Below the pieces are notes generated by a model. It searched no databases. It was not told the origin of the DNA and saw nothing but the letters and a program-made list of their open reading frames with translations. From positions 744,501 to 808,500 of the forward strand of contig JAKFAO010000002.1 in NCBI GenBank assembly GCA_021527695.1: DNA of 64,000 bases, in the 5' to 3' direction. Source of the stretch: Naematelia aurantialba (taxonomy: Eukaryota > Basidiomycota > Tremellomycetes > Tremellales > Naemateliaceae). Below are positions 1 to 22,085 of the stretch, piece by piece; the stretch's first letter is position 1, and every line of letters starts with the position of its first letter. The translations under genes were made by a program, and so were the position numbers.

Positions 1-1372
<1,372 letters not shown>

Positions 1373-1387
1373 TGTGTTGCATGCTAT

Positions 1388-3263
1388 TTATGGTCTACCT
1401 CTCGCCTGATTCTTATTCTGTCTATGTTCGAGGGCATTGTCTATCTCCACGGCCTGGGCCCAGATGCCTTTAGAAAGTGTGGCACTCGGGTACGAAATCG
1501 CAAGTAGTCTGATATTCTTCAGTTGGTCAATCCCTCGTGATACACTCACCGTGCAATCCGCATTTGCCGTTTAAGATTCGCTTCCGCAGCATTTGAAACA
1601 TCTCCAGCGGATTGTCGTGCTCTTCTCCTCGTTACGAACTCATCCTGAATACTCTGGGCGACTTCGTCTGACAGGTGGAATTTCGAAGCGTGCGAAGCAG
1701 ATGAGTGCGTCATTAGAAATTGTCGGAACGCGGTTAGGTCAGGGGTCTGACAACCGAGGGGAGGATGGTGATCCCCATTGAGCGGTACGGTAACGTCGGT
1801 CTAGATGTTAGAAAAGGTTTTCACATGAAGCTCACTGGAAGCAAACTCCTCCCCTCGGAAACAATTACGCCCTTTATGCAGCAGTCGAACTTCAGGGAAT
1901 CGACGTATGGGTACTCGTAGTGTACAACCTGCTCGGAGAGGCATTTGGCTAGAGCTCTCATGTTGTGTAGTGCCTGTTCCTTCAGCTGACCACCTTGGCT
2001 CATGCCGTCCTCGTCGACGAGCATGACAGTGCCTGGGACAAGCTGCAACTTGCCAGAGCTTAGACGCGATGAATCCGAAGCAACTGGGGAGAATGTGGAA
2101 GAATGAAGCATCGGAATCGAAAGAGCCAGGGTGACTACTGGTGACCAGACCGAGGAGATGATGTCCGCAAGCTTTTTCGTCGCAACCGGATCTGACCGGA
2201 TAAAATTGACGGACAATGTCCCCGTTGGTTCCATTCCTGGTGGACGGGCGGTTGGATGTGATATCAAGGTCAAGAGCAACAAAGTTGCGGCGAGATCATC
2301 TGGAGGCTCGAAAGCACGCGATAAATACGCCAAGAGATCGGCCCGCGTGTTCTCTGGAAGATCGGGAACGAGCAAATCCACAGGAGCAATGATCTTGATA
2401 ACATGTATGGAGGGAACCCAAGTGTCTTCTTCCTCTTCCTCTGCCAGTGACGCCGGCATAAGCGAAGCCGACAGAACTCCGATAAATCGATGGGCAGTAG
2501 TTGGTCTGAGTGAGACTGCATCATATATCTGTCGACCTCAGTGATGATCTCGTGTTCTTTCTCTTGCCTTGATGAGAGCGCCCAGGTATTGGCCATCTTC
2601 TGCCGTGGGATGCTTGCCATGCACCACAGCTGGCAAATCGTGGCGTCTTGCGTCTACTTCCGGGAAATCCTCGCCATCATTTGTCTTCCATTCTTGGGCA
2701 CCGGGGATTCTGACATGTTCAATCGTAGAGCGCCAACAGTTCCTCGCGGTGACTCACTCGACTCCCCAAGCGGGCCAGCGTTCACGGAGAGACGACCGAT
2801 CGGGTCGCGGCCCTGCATCCCCAGGCATATAAATCTCAGCAGGATAGCTAGTATCCTGCAGCATACACCAGAATGACACTACCGTCATTGGAAGAGATGC
2901 ATGGCTGAAAGCAGGTATCTTAGAGGAAGGTCAGCGGCGGTGTAAGGTCCTAGGTTGAGCAGCAGATTACCGCGTTCGTGTCTTGCAGTTGGGTAGAGAC
3001 AAGATCATAAAGCTCGTCAATGGTTGGCCGTGACTCATCTGCAGCATCAGTCGCTTCTGGAAGTAGTGTCAGCCATACTTGGAGAGAACTCGTGCTCTTG
3101 AAGAACCGTTGACAATATAGAACGCAGAGAGACCATCTTCGAAAGGCGAGGGATAAATCAGAAGCACTACGTTTATGAAATGAATAGGTAGTTCGACTTG
3201 AAGCTGCTTACATAAGCAGTCTCGCCCTTCCACCACGACCCCCTCGCCTTCCGATATATACAT
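1388..3263 (-). CDS. MCM complex-binding protein (MCMBP / ETG1 family)
   Basis: MCMBP binds the MCM2-7 helicase, replaces MCM2 in a soluble pool and helps MCM assembly and unloading in the nucleus. The long exon at 1821-2459 encodes VDLLVPDLPENTRADLLAYL, a central region, and the family signature LVDEDGMSQGGQLKEQALHN followed by YEYPYVDSLKFDCCIKGVIV and SEGRSLLP. A 36-base intron follows, then TDVTVPLN and SDEVAQSIQDEFVTRRR, and after a second intron RLLAISYPSATLSKGIWAQA and a TAA stop (complement of 1388-1390). Upstream exons contain VSFWCMLQDTSYPAEIYMP and TIDELYDLVSTQL. The start at 3263 is provisional: the first exon has PSPFEDGLSAFYIVN but the extreme N-terminus is poorly conserved. The divergent SEC13 start codon is only about 45 bases away, implying a shared promoter if the start is right. 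Confidence 0.85.
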
Positions 3264-3308
3264 ATCCTTGTTGTCACTCGCGCAACCACAGCTCTCATCT
3301 TACCGATC

Positions 3309-4602
3309 ATGGCAAGGTTTACACCCTTTCACTGCTGACCCGTGGCTGACATCCTGTACTTTAGCAGACGTCTACCGCTCAGGTCCAGTCGGCCAAGCCC
3401 GTTGCGGTGGAAACACAACACGAAGACATGATTGTAAGTCTGCTAGCGTTTAAATCTGGTGCGTGCCGGCTCACGAACGCAATGAGTAGCATGATGCGCA
3501 GTTAGACTATTACGGCAAGCGACTGGCTACGTGTTCTTCTGACAAAACCATTCGCATCTTCAATGTGGTAAACGGAGAAGCAAAGGGGGAACCAGTGATA
3601 CTGAAAGGGTATGGGTATATCTTGCAATCTACTACCCACGAGCTGATCAAGAAGTCACACTGCTCCTGTTTGGCAACTTGCATGGGCTCATCCCTCTTTC
3701 GGCTCTATCCTGGCTTCCTGCTCATATGACGGTCGAGTCTTCATCTGGAAGGAGGTGGGTTCGGGTAAGGGTAAGGGTAGCGGCGGCGAACTGCAGGATG
3801 GGTGGGAGAGGATCAAGGAGCACACACTGCACACTGCGAGTGGTCGGTCTTGTCGTGCAAGACGGAAAGGTATGATAGGCTCATGAAACCACAGTGAACT
3901 CCATTGCCTGGGCCCCATACGATCTCGGCCCTATCCTCGCTTGTGCATCCAGTGACGGCAAGATATCGGTACTCAGCTTCCAAAGTATGTGACAATTTTG
4001 ACAACACTGACATACGTCAGATGATGGGTCTACCGACGCCACCATATTCCCAGCCCACGGCACAGGTGCCAATGCTGTCTCATGGGCCCCGTCTGTGATC
4101 TCTGTGGATGCGACGTCGGCTAGAGCGCAAGGCAGTGCGCCTCTTGTGTCACAGAAACGTTTCGTGTCGGCCGGGTCCGACAATGTCGTTCGCATCTGGG
4201 TCTACGATGAAGATGCCAGGAAATGGATCGAGGACGAGGCTTTGTCTGGTCATGACGATTGGGTCAGAGACGTTGCCTGGGCCCCCAATATAGGGCTTCC
4301 CGGCATGCATATCGCGTCCGCTTCACAGGTAAGTTGATTCCCATTCCTCTTCACTAAGTTGTCCGCAGGACCGGACAGTCCTCGTCCATTCCCGGGCGTC
4401 GCCGTCATCTCCATGGTCATCAGTCCCTCTTTTGCCTGGCGCACCGGATTCCAGCGACCCTCACTTTTCGGACGCAGTGTGGCGCGTCAGCTGGTCTTTA
4501 GCGGGCAACATACTGGCAGTCAGTTGCGGCGATGGGAAGGTGTCACTGTGGAAGGAAAGTGTAGGGAAGGGGTGGGAATGTGTCAGCGATTTCACCAGTT
4601 AA
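3309..4602 (+). CDS. SEC13: COPII coat and nuclear pore WD40 protein SEC13
   Basis: SEC13 is a six-bladed beta-propeller that pairs with SEC31 in the outer COPII coat at ER exit sites and with NUP145/NUP96 in the nuclear pore; it is also in the SEA/GATOR complex. The spliced protein has [10 protein letters not shown] and [20 protein letters not shown] at the front, then [68 protein letters not shown] and [16 protein letters not shown], and ends CVSDFTS with TAA at 4600-4602. At least seven exons are needed. The first coding exon seems to be the ATG alone: no GT donor near 3311 keeps the frame, but a GC donor at 3312 does. A Gly/Lys-rich linker ([13 protein letters not shown]) sits in blade 3. 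Length and order fit the family. Confidence 0.93.
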
Positions 4603-4612
4603 AATCGATTGT

Positions 4613-5820
4613 ATGCAGAAACAGGCGGCTACATCATGCCGTTCTATGTACCTGGGCGATCATTTCTGCCTCCACCTCAAGCTAAACGCATCCGCCTATG
4701 GAGTCATTCCCGAGCTCATAAATTACAACGGAATGCTTACCCTTGTTGCAAGGTCTGACCAAGATACGGATGAAGTGCTATTCAGCACCAAGATCATGTT
4801 TGTAGGTACGCGCGATCGCATGATAGGTACAGCTGCATTCTGTGGAGGCAGTTCCGCGTCGGGAAGTGCGATGGGTACCAGAAGCAACCGCCCCAGCTAT
4901 GGTGCTCACTCAGCACAGCTGACGAGATGAACCTACCTCGCACTCGACCCGCGGGGACTCGTCTACATGCCACTGGGATGCCAAACCTAGAAGCAACCGC
5001 AGCCGCTCGGGTGGCTCAAGCCAAGGTTCTTCATCACCAGTGCAGCTTGCCAACTCCTCGACTTCGCCTCGATTTCCCATAGGCAGAGTCAACAACGACG
5101 CCGAGCCAAGAATTTGTCCTTGAGGAGCCGCCAAGACCGCAGTGTGAGGACCTCCTTGACGCGCCAATGTCGCGCGAAGATCTCGGTGCACTTGCTCAGG
5201 TGACATCAACATTCCACTGGATGGTCCCAGCCCTCGCCCCAAAGGCGGACCGAGTGCGTTTACAGAGCGGTGATGAGTGACAGAATAGAAAGGGACTGGA
5301 TCTCAAAACGAGCACCTGCCGGTCGGATGGGGCCCCTCGTTCTTTGAGATGGCATCTGTGTGTTCCGGAGCTATATGTTCTTCACTGAGGTGAAGAGTAC
5401 GATTGACTCAGCTGTGGGCGAGACGTCTACCTCGACTTATCTTGCGAACGGATATCCCAGCGAACCAAGTCTGGAACACAAGTGCGCTAGTATAAGTGCA
5501 CTCTTCTCTATCGACAAGCCAGCGACCCTGGGAAGTCTTGAAGAGCTCGGAGCAATCATCCCTTCTGGCCGCCCATTGAATTTCATGCCATTTCAGACAA
5601 CCAGGCTCTCGCCAGATGACCTTCCGGAACAGGCTGATGAGAGGTAATTCGAAGAGATGGGCATGACACGCTTACTACACATGTCCATACTCCCCACTGC
5701 AGCTCATTCCACCTCAAAGGTGCTCGATTGATCAAACGAAAAGAGCGGGTCGTGGCGATCAACGCTGTTTGTCTCACGCCAACGTTGTATGGCATCCACT
5801 GCATCTACTTGGCGTTGTAA
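4613..5820 (+). CDS. unresolved spliced gene, function unknown
   Basis: I do not recognise this gene. Several open stretches on the + strand read like protein and can be linked through plausible short introns: INYNGMLTLVARSDQDTDEV near 4720-4780, a Ser/Arg-rich stretch (RSNRSRSGGSSQGSSSP) near 4990-5045, EFVLEEPPRPQCEDLLDAPM near 5110-5170 after an AG acceptor, a long exon 5360-5640 (YMFFTEVKSTIDSAVGET, SISALFSIDKPATLGSLEEL, LSPDDLPEQADER) and a last exon SSFHLKGARLIKRKERVVAIN ending TAA at 5818-5820. The intron before the last exon is canonical (GT near 5643, AG near 5701). Start codon, exon number and frame of the first half are uncertain, and the span may hold two genes. No catalytic motif or membrane segment is evident. 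Confidence 0.4.
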
Positions 5821-5893
5821 GAGACGGAGAACAAACGAGAAGCGATTTTGAGCTTGATCAAAGTGAGTATGGGAAACGTCAAGGGTTCACGGA

Positions 5894-5980
5894 CCTGTCC
5901 CAAGCGGGTCTTGGGTCGATCTGAGACCGATCAAACCGCAGAGGCTCACTGTTCTTGGGCTACGTCTGGAAGGTGTAGAT
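5894..5980. repeat. first copy of a short diverged repeat
   Basis: Contains CCTGTCCCAAG (5894-5904) and, some 50 bases later, GGCTACGTCTGGAAGGTGTA (from 5958). The same two words in the same order and nearly the same spacing recur at 6440-6520 with small changes. Between the words the copies differ. This copy lacks the matching inverted arm seen in the second copy. Confidence 0.5.
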
Positions 5981-6440
5981 CAAGAAGGTTGTCAGCTCAA
6001 TGTCATACGAGTAGGCATGTTTAGTATGAGAGGTACGCATGCCTGCTGTTCCTGGCTATAGGCGCAATTCTGCAGGGCACATCTTTCGGTCCACTCCTTA
6101 AGCCTAATCAGACGTAGGTTATAGCTACTTCACGATGACTCTCATCGGCCAAGTTCAGCATCCTCAGCTTTCAATTCTGGTCTATGTCGTCAGCGCCCCC
6201 TGTGTGGTTCTGTTACGACCCGTCCTTGATTGATCTCAAACTAATCAAAGATGAGTGGAAGACTGTTGTTCACATGTGTTAAGCTAAGTGCTCGGGTTCT
6301 TGTGACTTGGTCGACAGTAGGTGTTATGATCTGGTCATGACCCTTATAGAGACATATCGGAGAGACGTATCAGAGAGCCTTGTCACGATGCCTCGACCGA
6401 TCGGCGTGTAATCCTGTTACGACTGGTACTGTCACAAACC

Positions 6441-6551
6441 TGTCCCAAGTAGTGATGGCTTGAGACAGGATGGACTGCAAAGGTTTACTAAGCTTGGCCT
6501 ACGTCTGATGGGTGTAGACCACCCTGTCTCAAGCCATCACTACTTGGGACA
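6441..6551. repeat. perfect 29-bp inverted repeat with 53-base loop
   Basis: The left arm at 6441-6469 begins TGTCCCAAGTAGTGATGG and its exact reverse complement occupies 6523-6551, giving 29 uninterrupted base pairs around a 53-base spacer. The spacer contains GGCCTACGTCTGATGGGTGT (from 6496), shared in diverged form with the upstream repeat copy. Transcribed RNA could fold into a long hairpin. It could be a small inverted-repeat element, a hairpin RNA source or a by-product of a duplication; the sequence does not decide. Confidence 0.75.
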
Positions 6552-6995
6552 CGTTCATGACATCTCGTCTCTCTGGCATATCTTACATAATCAATTCCGC
6601 TTCTAGGTGGCTCTTTCCCACACCTTACGCTTTCCCCCTGCTTCTCTTCGTTATCCCCTCGAGAATGCAGGCAATATTTGACACCTTCAACATCGTCGAG
6701 GTGTGGAGTTGCATCGGATGAGATAGGTGATATTCAAATTGATTCATGACACCGAGATGAATTCACCGCACATGGAAAGTTGCTCTCGATCCAGACCACA
6801 TAAGGAGAAGACGAGGAGAAGGCTTATGGTAGCTCCAGACTTGAACACTAGACGAGGTGTAGCTTTCTGGCCCGGGGAGCAGACTGATAAGAGGCCCATG
6901 CTATACATGCTGGAGTGCTAGTAACACCATTGTTGTTCTTGTAAATTGATCAATAAGCTTGGTGGCACACCATGCCGTGTCGATGTCCTACCGTT

Positions 6996-17408
<10,413 letters not shown>

Positions 17409-17585
17409 GACGGAACAGGCGCACGCAAGCAGTTGGGGAGAAGACGGACGGAAGTCTTCAAAATCAAAGACTACTGAAAGGAAGGCGGCGCGGCGATTGA
17501 AGCGGGATGACCGTGGGAGACCTTGGGAGCGTGTTTCATAATTGCTTTTGTCGCCGCCTCCATCAATGGGCAGTAGCTGTGTCGC

Positions 17586-19324
17586 ATGTCACCTCCAGAT
17601 AAACAAAACATCTTTGTGCAGCTCGGTGACAGGCTCGTAGCATCAAGCGATGATATCAAAGCGATCCTCGAGGACCTGGATGCCATAGCAGTGATCCTAC
17701 GGGATGGTAAGGGTGACTCGCGACAAGAGCTGATTTCAGAAAATGAACGGCTCCTAGCGCCGACTACTTTGGCAGATGACCTCGTGGCCTTGATGAGGAC
17801 GGAGAGATGGCAGATCATCGGGGGTTGTGCGCGGGTCGCAGCGAATCTGGCAGCAGATAATGGTGAGCACATCGCCTGGGGTCGTGCTGAATTAAGACAC
17901 CGGACGGACTCAGCTGGTTGAAGCGGGATATCTCGACATCGTCTTGCGTATCCTCACCGGTTGTCCTCAGGAATATGAGAAAGCATTGGTTGCCAGTCTA
18001 CTGAATATGAGCGTTAACGGCCACGGTGAGTTCAGCGAACATCGTGGATTCATGACAGAGCCTACTTGTCGACTACTCGCTCAAAGCTTGCCGGTACTCT
18101 TTGAATTCTTAGCACAGCGGACGGGTGATGCGTGGCTTTGGCAGATCGTTGCAGCGACATCAGAGCAAGGTGAGTTGGCAATATTGCGTGGTCTGATATG
18201 AGATCCGAGCCTGTTCTGTATGGCCTTCAGGCCAGAATACGCGGCGCATCTTGAAGCTGCTCTTCGATCGTCTGAGGAAGACATCGTTGTCAATGCAGGT
18301 CTCATTGTAGAGAAACTGTGCGAGGCGGAAGCGCCGCCTACCAAATTGCCGCTTGGGGCCATACTAGCATTCGTCGAGCAGACCGTGGGACCAAGCGCCA
18401 GCAAGGCGTGTTTGATAAGAGGTCTGGTAGCACTGAGCCCACAAACCATGCAGAAGGACTTCATGTGGAGTACGATGGAGCACTGGCTCTCTGGTCGAGA
18501 AGATCAGATTGCTTGCGCCTTGTTGTGCCTGGGGAACGCTATCAATGGTAAGCGAGACTGAAGGCGAGGCTGATTGGCAGACAGCGTTGCTTTGCGCATA
18601 GTTGGCAGTTTGCTGCCCACTTTGTTGCTCGTGGATACAAGTACCCCTGCAGTGCACCATGCCTTATTGGGACTCCTACGCAACCTGTCTGTACCGAAAG
18701 CCACGCGTGTGGCGCTAGGAAACGCCGGAGTCTTGGAATACTTGGTACAGACAGGTGTCTGGAGAGAGAAATACGATCTGCTAGGGTCGGTGCAAGGCTC
18801 CGCTGTGGTAGTGGTCAAAAATCTGTGTCGAGAAGGTGAGCGAGCATCAAATCGGAGCTCACTCAGCGTGCAACGCGACGCGGTTCGTGGAAATCATCCC
18901 AGGGGTTGAACAATTGCTCCTCTTGCGTGCACGTTCAGACGATCCTGCTCTCAAGCTCGAAATAGCCAGGGTGTTCTCCAATATCATCCGACATCGATAT
19001 GATCGCATGCAAGATGATCGGATTCTTGACGCGCTAGTAGAAATGCTGCGAGCAGGTGCGCGATTTCCAATTCTCTTGCACGAATCAGTCGTGGCAATGG
19101 CCGTCCTGGCGGCTTTCGTACCATTGATACGTGAGTGTCACGATATACTGGATGTTGCGCTCATGACAGGTCCAACATTACTGGCTAAGCTGCAGACCGA
19201 TGAAGACGGTGTGGTCCCTCTTACCCAACTCGCTCGACTGGCGGATTCGGAACATCAGGCCGAGCTAAAAGAGAATGTATCCAAACTGTTAAAATGTATT
19301 GATCCGAAAGTCGCGGATCTATAG
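17586..19324 (+). CDS. armadillo-repeat protein, smgGDS (RAP1GDS1)-like
   Basis: The protein is a chain of helical armadillo-type repeats: LADDLVALMRTERWQIIGGC, GRTQLVEAGYLDIVLRIL, EYEKALVASLLNMSVNGHG, FLAQRTGDAWLWQIVAATSE, LLPTLLLVDTSTPAVHHALL, ATRVALGNAGVLEYLVQTGV and LKLEIARVFSNIIRHRYDRM. Order and style recall small-GTPase chaperone smgGDS, which binds prenyl-tail Rho/Ras proteins in the cytoplasm; this is inference from repeat style, and another ARM protein remains possible. The ATG at 17586 gives MSPPDKQNIFVQLGDRL and faces the HECT ligase start 177 bases away. Five or more short introns are needed; the first joins AADN to DTGRTQ. The stop TAG is at 19322-19324. No signal peptide or membrane segment is visible. 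Confidence 0.65.
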
Positions 19325-19394
19325 AGCCCGCGTCAGATATCCTAATAGATACCGATGCATGAAAGGTCCCAACACTTTGCTTTCAATTCTCAAC

Positions 19395-20304
19395 ATGCGC
19401 CGACGTTTGGTTGTCATTGGCATAGGGTAGGTGGATGTCAAAGGTGCGCTGATCACAGTGGGGCGAGCTGCTCAGGAAAGACCTTGCTGGCCAAGCATAT
19501 CCGGAGTGTGCTCCCAAGCGGTTCTACCATTTTGCATCAAGACGATTTTGCCCCTGTATGTTTATGGGATTTTGCTCAAGCTGACATCAGCCTGTTGACC
19601 AGGTACCTTTCTCGAGCAAGTATGGCGTTCAAGACTGGGATGATCCCCCAACATGTATCTTGTGGGACGAGTTCCGGGCCACCTTGCAGCACATCAGGCG
19701 TTATGGGACACTACCAGCACGGCATACGAGTCATGACCACCTCAATAAGCAGACCGAGGTCGAATTGGTCCATGCGGTGAAGGACAAATGGCGCATTGAG
19801 TTTCAAAGATTCAATGCAGAGATGAATGGGGAGGGCGTAGAGGTGATTTGGTTTCTGGTGGATGGCTTCGTGTTGTATTGGGATCAGGTAAGTGTTCAAA
19901 TGGCGGCGCTGACGATAGAGTATCGTGGACTTGCTGGATATTTGCATCTTTCTCCAAGTGCCCTACGAGCTGCTCAAACGCAGACGAGAAGAGAGGCAAG
20001 TATACGTGTTACAGAGTACGTGGTTTCAACGATCGCGTTCATGATAGATCCCGACGACGCCGCAGCTGGAGGCGTTTGGTCGGATCCGCCAGACTATTTT
20101 GACCAGATTGTCTATCCCGCGTATATCAAAGCACACGAGCATTTATTCGATGATGTGGCCGGCGGCAGGCTGAGAACACAATGGGAAGGCCGACTACAGG
20201 TCGTTCGTCCGATGGACGGCGGGGAGGAGATGTCGCGAGTATTTGGGGAAACGTGCTGTGGGATATTAGAGGCTTGTCGCGAAGGCAAGGGCACCTTTTT
20301 ATGA
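19395..20304 (+). CDS. NRK1: nicotinamide riboside kinase
   Basis: Phosphorylates nicotinamide riboside (and nicotinic acid riboside) to the mononucleotide in the NAD salvage pathway. The start ATG at 19395 gives MRRRLVVIGIG; a short intron follows and completes the P-loop GGASCSGKTLLAKHI. Next come STILHQDDFAPV, with the Asp pair expected for substrate and metal binding, and after another intron VPFLEQYGVQDWDDP-type text, then CILWDEFRATLQHIRRYGTL and VIWFLVDGFVLYWD. The C-terminal part has DPPDYFDQIVYPAYIKAHEH. Small introns also occur near 19.9-20.0 kb. The stop TGA is at 20302-20304 and overlaps the convergent RCC1-repeat gene by six bases. Length is in the normal range for fungal homologues. 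Confidence 0.88.
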
Positions 20305-21180
20305 TGTAGTCATGATGGTTGACCAACGACTCGATACGAGGTTTAGGACCCTTCCCACACCAGCCAGTTCTGCAAACTCTTGAGAAGGACATGTCCCCAA
20401 TTGGCCATATTCGTCTGTATCAGCGAGCGATGTATGAGACAAACTCACTTGATCCTCTGACCCATACCTTGTCGTTGATCACGATTTCAAAGTCAGCACC
20501 AAGGCTAATCTGCTCGATATTTTCCTTTTCGACGAGTTTTGGTCGCAGGGAGCGAGTTCCGATGATGTATGCATCCCCGGCCGTAGTGAGCACGGCAAGT
20601 CGATTCTTGTGACCTGGCACGACGCGTAGTATGCCGAGACCCTCCAGATCTTCCACCAGCCGCAACTCCGGTAAGGCCTCGAACAAATGCCCAGCACCAC
20701 CGTGTGCCAAGACAAAGACTCGGGATTCTGTCGAGTATAGAGATAGCCTGTCGGTGAGGAGCTTGTGGTCTAGCCGTTGTCCGGAGCAGTCGACATCAAG
20801 AGCAGAGAAGTGATGCAATTCTCCACCTAGACATTAGCGCACTCGGAGGCCTGCTCACCTCTGGATGCATAACATCCACCTATGTCAGGAACGGTTACAT
20901 CGTCCCAGATGGACATCGAGGTCGACGAGAATGTCACTCGGCCATCGTTGTCAAGGTAACCGATAGGCTCGTTGTGACCGAGGATCTTTTTGACATGGTT
21001 TGGCACTTTCATGTGACCCAACCCCCACATTCTCACGCCTTGTCCATCTCGCGCGATTGTGCATGTCCATCCATGCCATAAAATCTCAGCGTACGGTATT
21101 TCTGTTGGCGATAAGACTGTGGGAGGAAGGGCGGGATCGAGGTTGCCGCAGACATTGTTTCCGAACACGAAACATTTCAT
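20299..21180 (-). CDS. RCC1-repeat beta-propeller protein (possibly ATS1/KTI13-like)
   Basis: Starts MKCFVFGNNVCGNLDPAL at 21180 and contains RCC1-style blades: WHGWTCTIARDGQGVRMWGL, YSTESRVFVLAHGGAGHLFE, NRLAVLTTAGDAYIIGTRS, ISLGADFEIVINDKVWV and, after a 34-base intron, the canonical GSNEYGQLG. A second intron near 20.83-20.86 kb joins CYASR to GGELHHFS. The stop TAA is the complement of 20299-20301. Protein length is about 270 residues, shorter than nuclear RCC1 and closer to ATS1/KTI13, which serves tRNA wobble modification and diphthamide synthesis; that assignment is inference from size. It lies head-to-head with the PLP-binding protein gene (62 bases between start codons) and tail-to-tail with NRK1, overlapping it at the stop codons. 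Confidence 0.8.
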
Positions 21181-21242
21181 CGTTTTGGATGTCTCGCTTG
21201 ATCTGCAGCAACTCGTTCAAGCGAACTTTTGCCTCAATCAGG

Positions 21243-22041
21243 ATGGGCGAATCAATCGAGTACACACCTGAAAGAGCGAAGGAGCTGAAGGACAATATCG
21301 AAGCGGTGCAGAGAGAAATACAAGACGCTCAATCCTCATCATGCCGGCTCGTACCCATCTCAAAACTCAAGCCAGCGTCCGATATCAAAGCCCTTTACGA
21401 CGTTGGATATCGTCATTTCGGCGAGAATTACATCCAGGAGATGGCTGACAAGGCTCGAGTACTGCCGGCCGACATTCTTTGGCATTTCGTTGGGTCCCTG
21501 CAGAGCAACAAGGCTAAGCTCGTTGCAAGTGAGTGTACAACCTCGTCGTTTGCTGACTGCAGGTGTACCCAATCTTCACATCTTCGAGACCCTCTCGTCC
21601 ATCAAGATGGCTGATTTGTTGCAAAAATCTCTCACGGGGAGAACCACTCCGCTCAATGTCTATCTACAAGTCAATACTTCAGGCGAGGATGCGAAGTCAG
21701 GCTTGCCGCCTCTGACCGCTTCTTCGACTAGCGGCGAGCTTCTCGATCTGGCCAAACACGTTCTACTTTCCTGCCCCAGTCTCAAGTTACTTGGCCTCAT
21801 GACGATTGGGGCATGGGAGTCTTCGCACAATGCAGCTGGGCCGAACCCTGACTTTACTACGCTTAAGGAGACGCGGCGACAGCTAGTAAGACTACTGCAA
21901 GGGGGCCTGTGTGAGACGCCGAAGGTTGAAGATTTGGAGCTCAGTATGGGAATGAGCGCAGACTTTGTGCAGGCGGTCAAGGAAGGCAGCGACAGTGTAC
22001 GAGTGGGAACACGAATCTTCGGACAGCGGCCCAGCAGATGA
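21243..22041 (+). CDS. PLP homeostasis protein, YggS/PROSC/YBL036C family
   Basis: A single-domain alanine-racemase-like barrel that binds pyridoxal 5'-phosphate without known catalysis and buffers vitamin B6. Key text: RLVPISKLKPASDIKALYDV, where the Lys of the VSK-type motif (here ISK) holds PLP; YRHFGENYIQEMADKA; ILWHFVGSLQSNK; PLNVYLQVNTSGEDAKSG; LLGLMTIG; LELSMGMSADFVQAV; VRVGTRIFGQR. The start at 21243 (MGESIEYTPERAKEL) is preferred because the frame upstream reads as antisense of the neighbouring gene. One intron of only 34 bases (21529-21562) splits Ala-Ser. Stop TGA at 22039-22041, 44 bases from the end of the convergent transcription-factor gene. Length about 255 residues, normal for the family. 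Confidence 0.93.
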
Positions 22042-22085
22042 TGCATCTCATCGAAATGGAAATCCTCCTTGAGCCTATCAACCTA

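Larger units (their letters stand above)
5821..6995. other. gene-free stretch of about 1.2 kb with repeats
   Basis: No protein-like reading frame of substance was found here; the longest open stretch (6727-6921) has no recognisable content. The region lies between the stop of the unresolved + strand gene and the stop of the HECT ligase gene. It holds a repeated motif pair (5894-5980 and 6440-6520) and a perfect inverted repeat (6441-6551). The ten-base word CTGTTACGAC occurs near 6208 and near 6413; this resembles the start of some fungal Ty3-type LTRs, but no flanking direct repeat, primer-binding site or polyprotein was seen, so a mobile-element origin is only a guess. Confidence 0.5.

Noticed and set aside
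1593..1781. 62-codon + strand frame between VMA2 and MCMBP
   Set aside because: The reverse strand here encodes conserved C-terminal exons of MCMBP, so the + strand frame is a shadow.
6209..6424. Solo LTR bounded by CTGTTACGAC words
   Set aside because: No target-site duplication, no TG...CA termini in register and no second LTR; kept as a repeat note only.
5821..6995. tRNA or other structured RNA gene in the gene-free gap
   Set aside because: No cloverleaf with an A and B box pair could be built; the hairpin arms do not match tRNA stems.
22041..22085. Extension of the Zn2Cys6 protein through an intron after GPGE into the YggS gene antisense
   Set aside because: The continuation reads into the antisense of a conserved gene and has no family support; the in-frame stop at 22086 is simpler.
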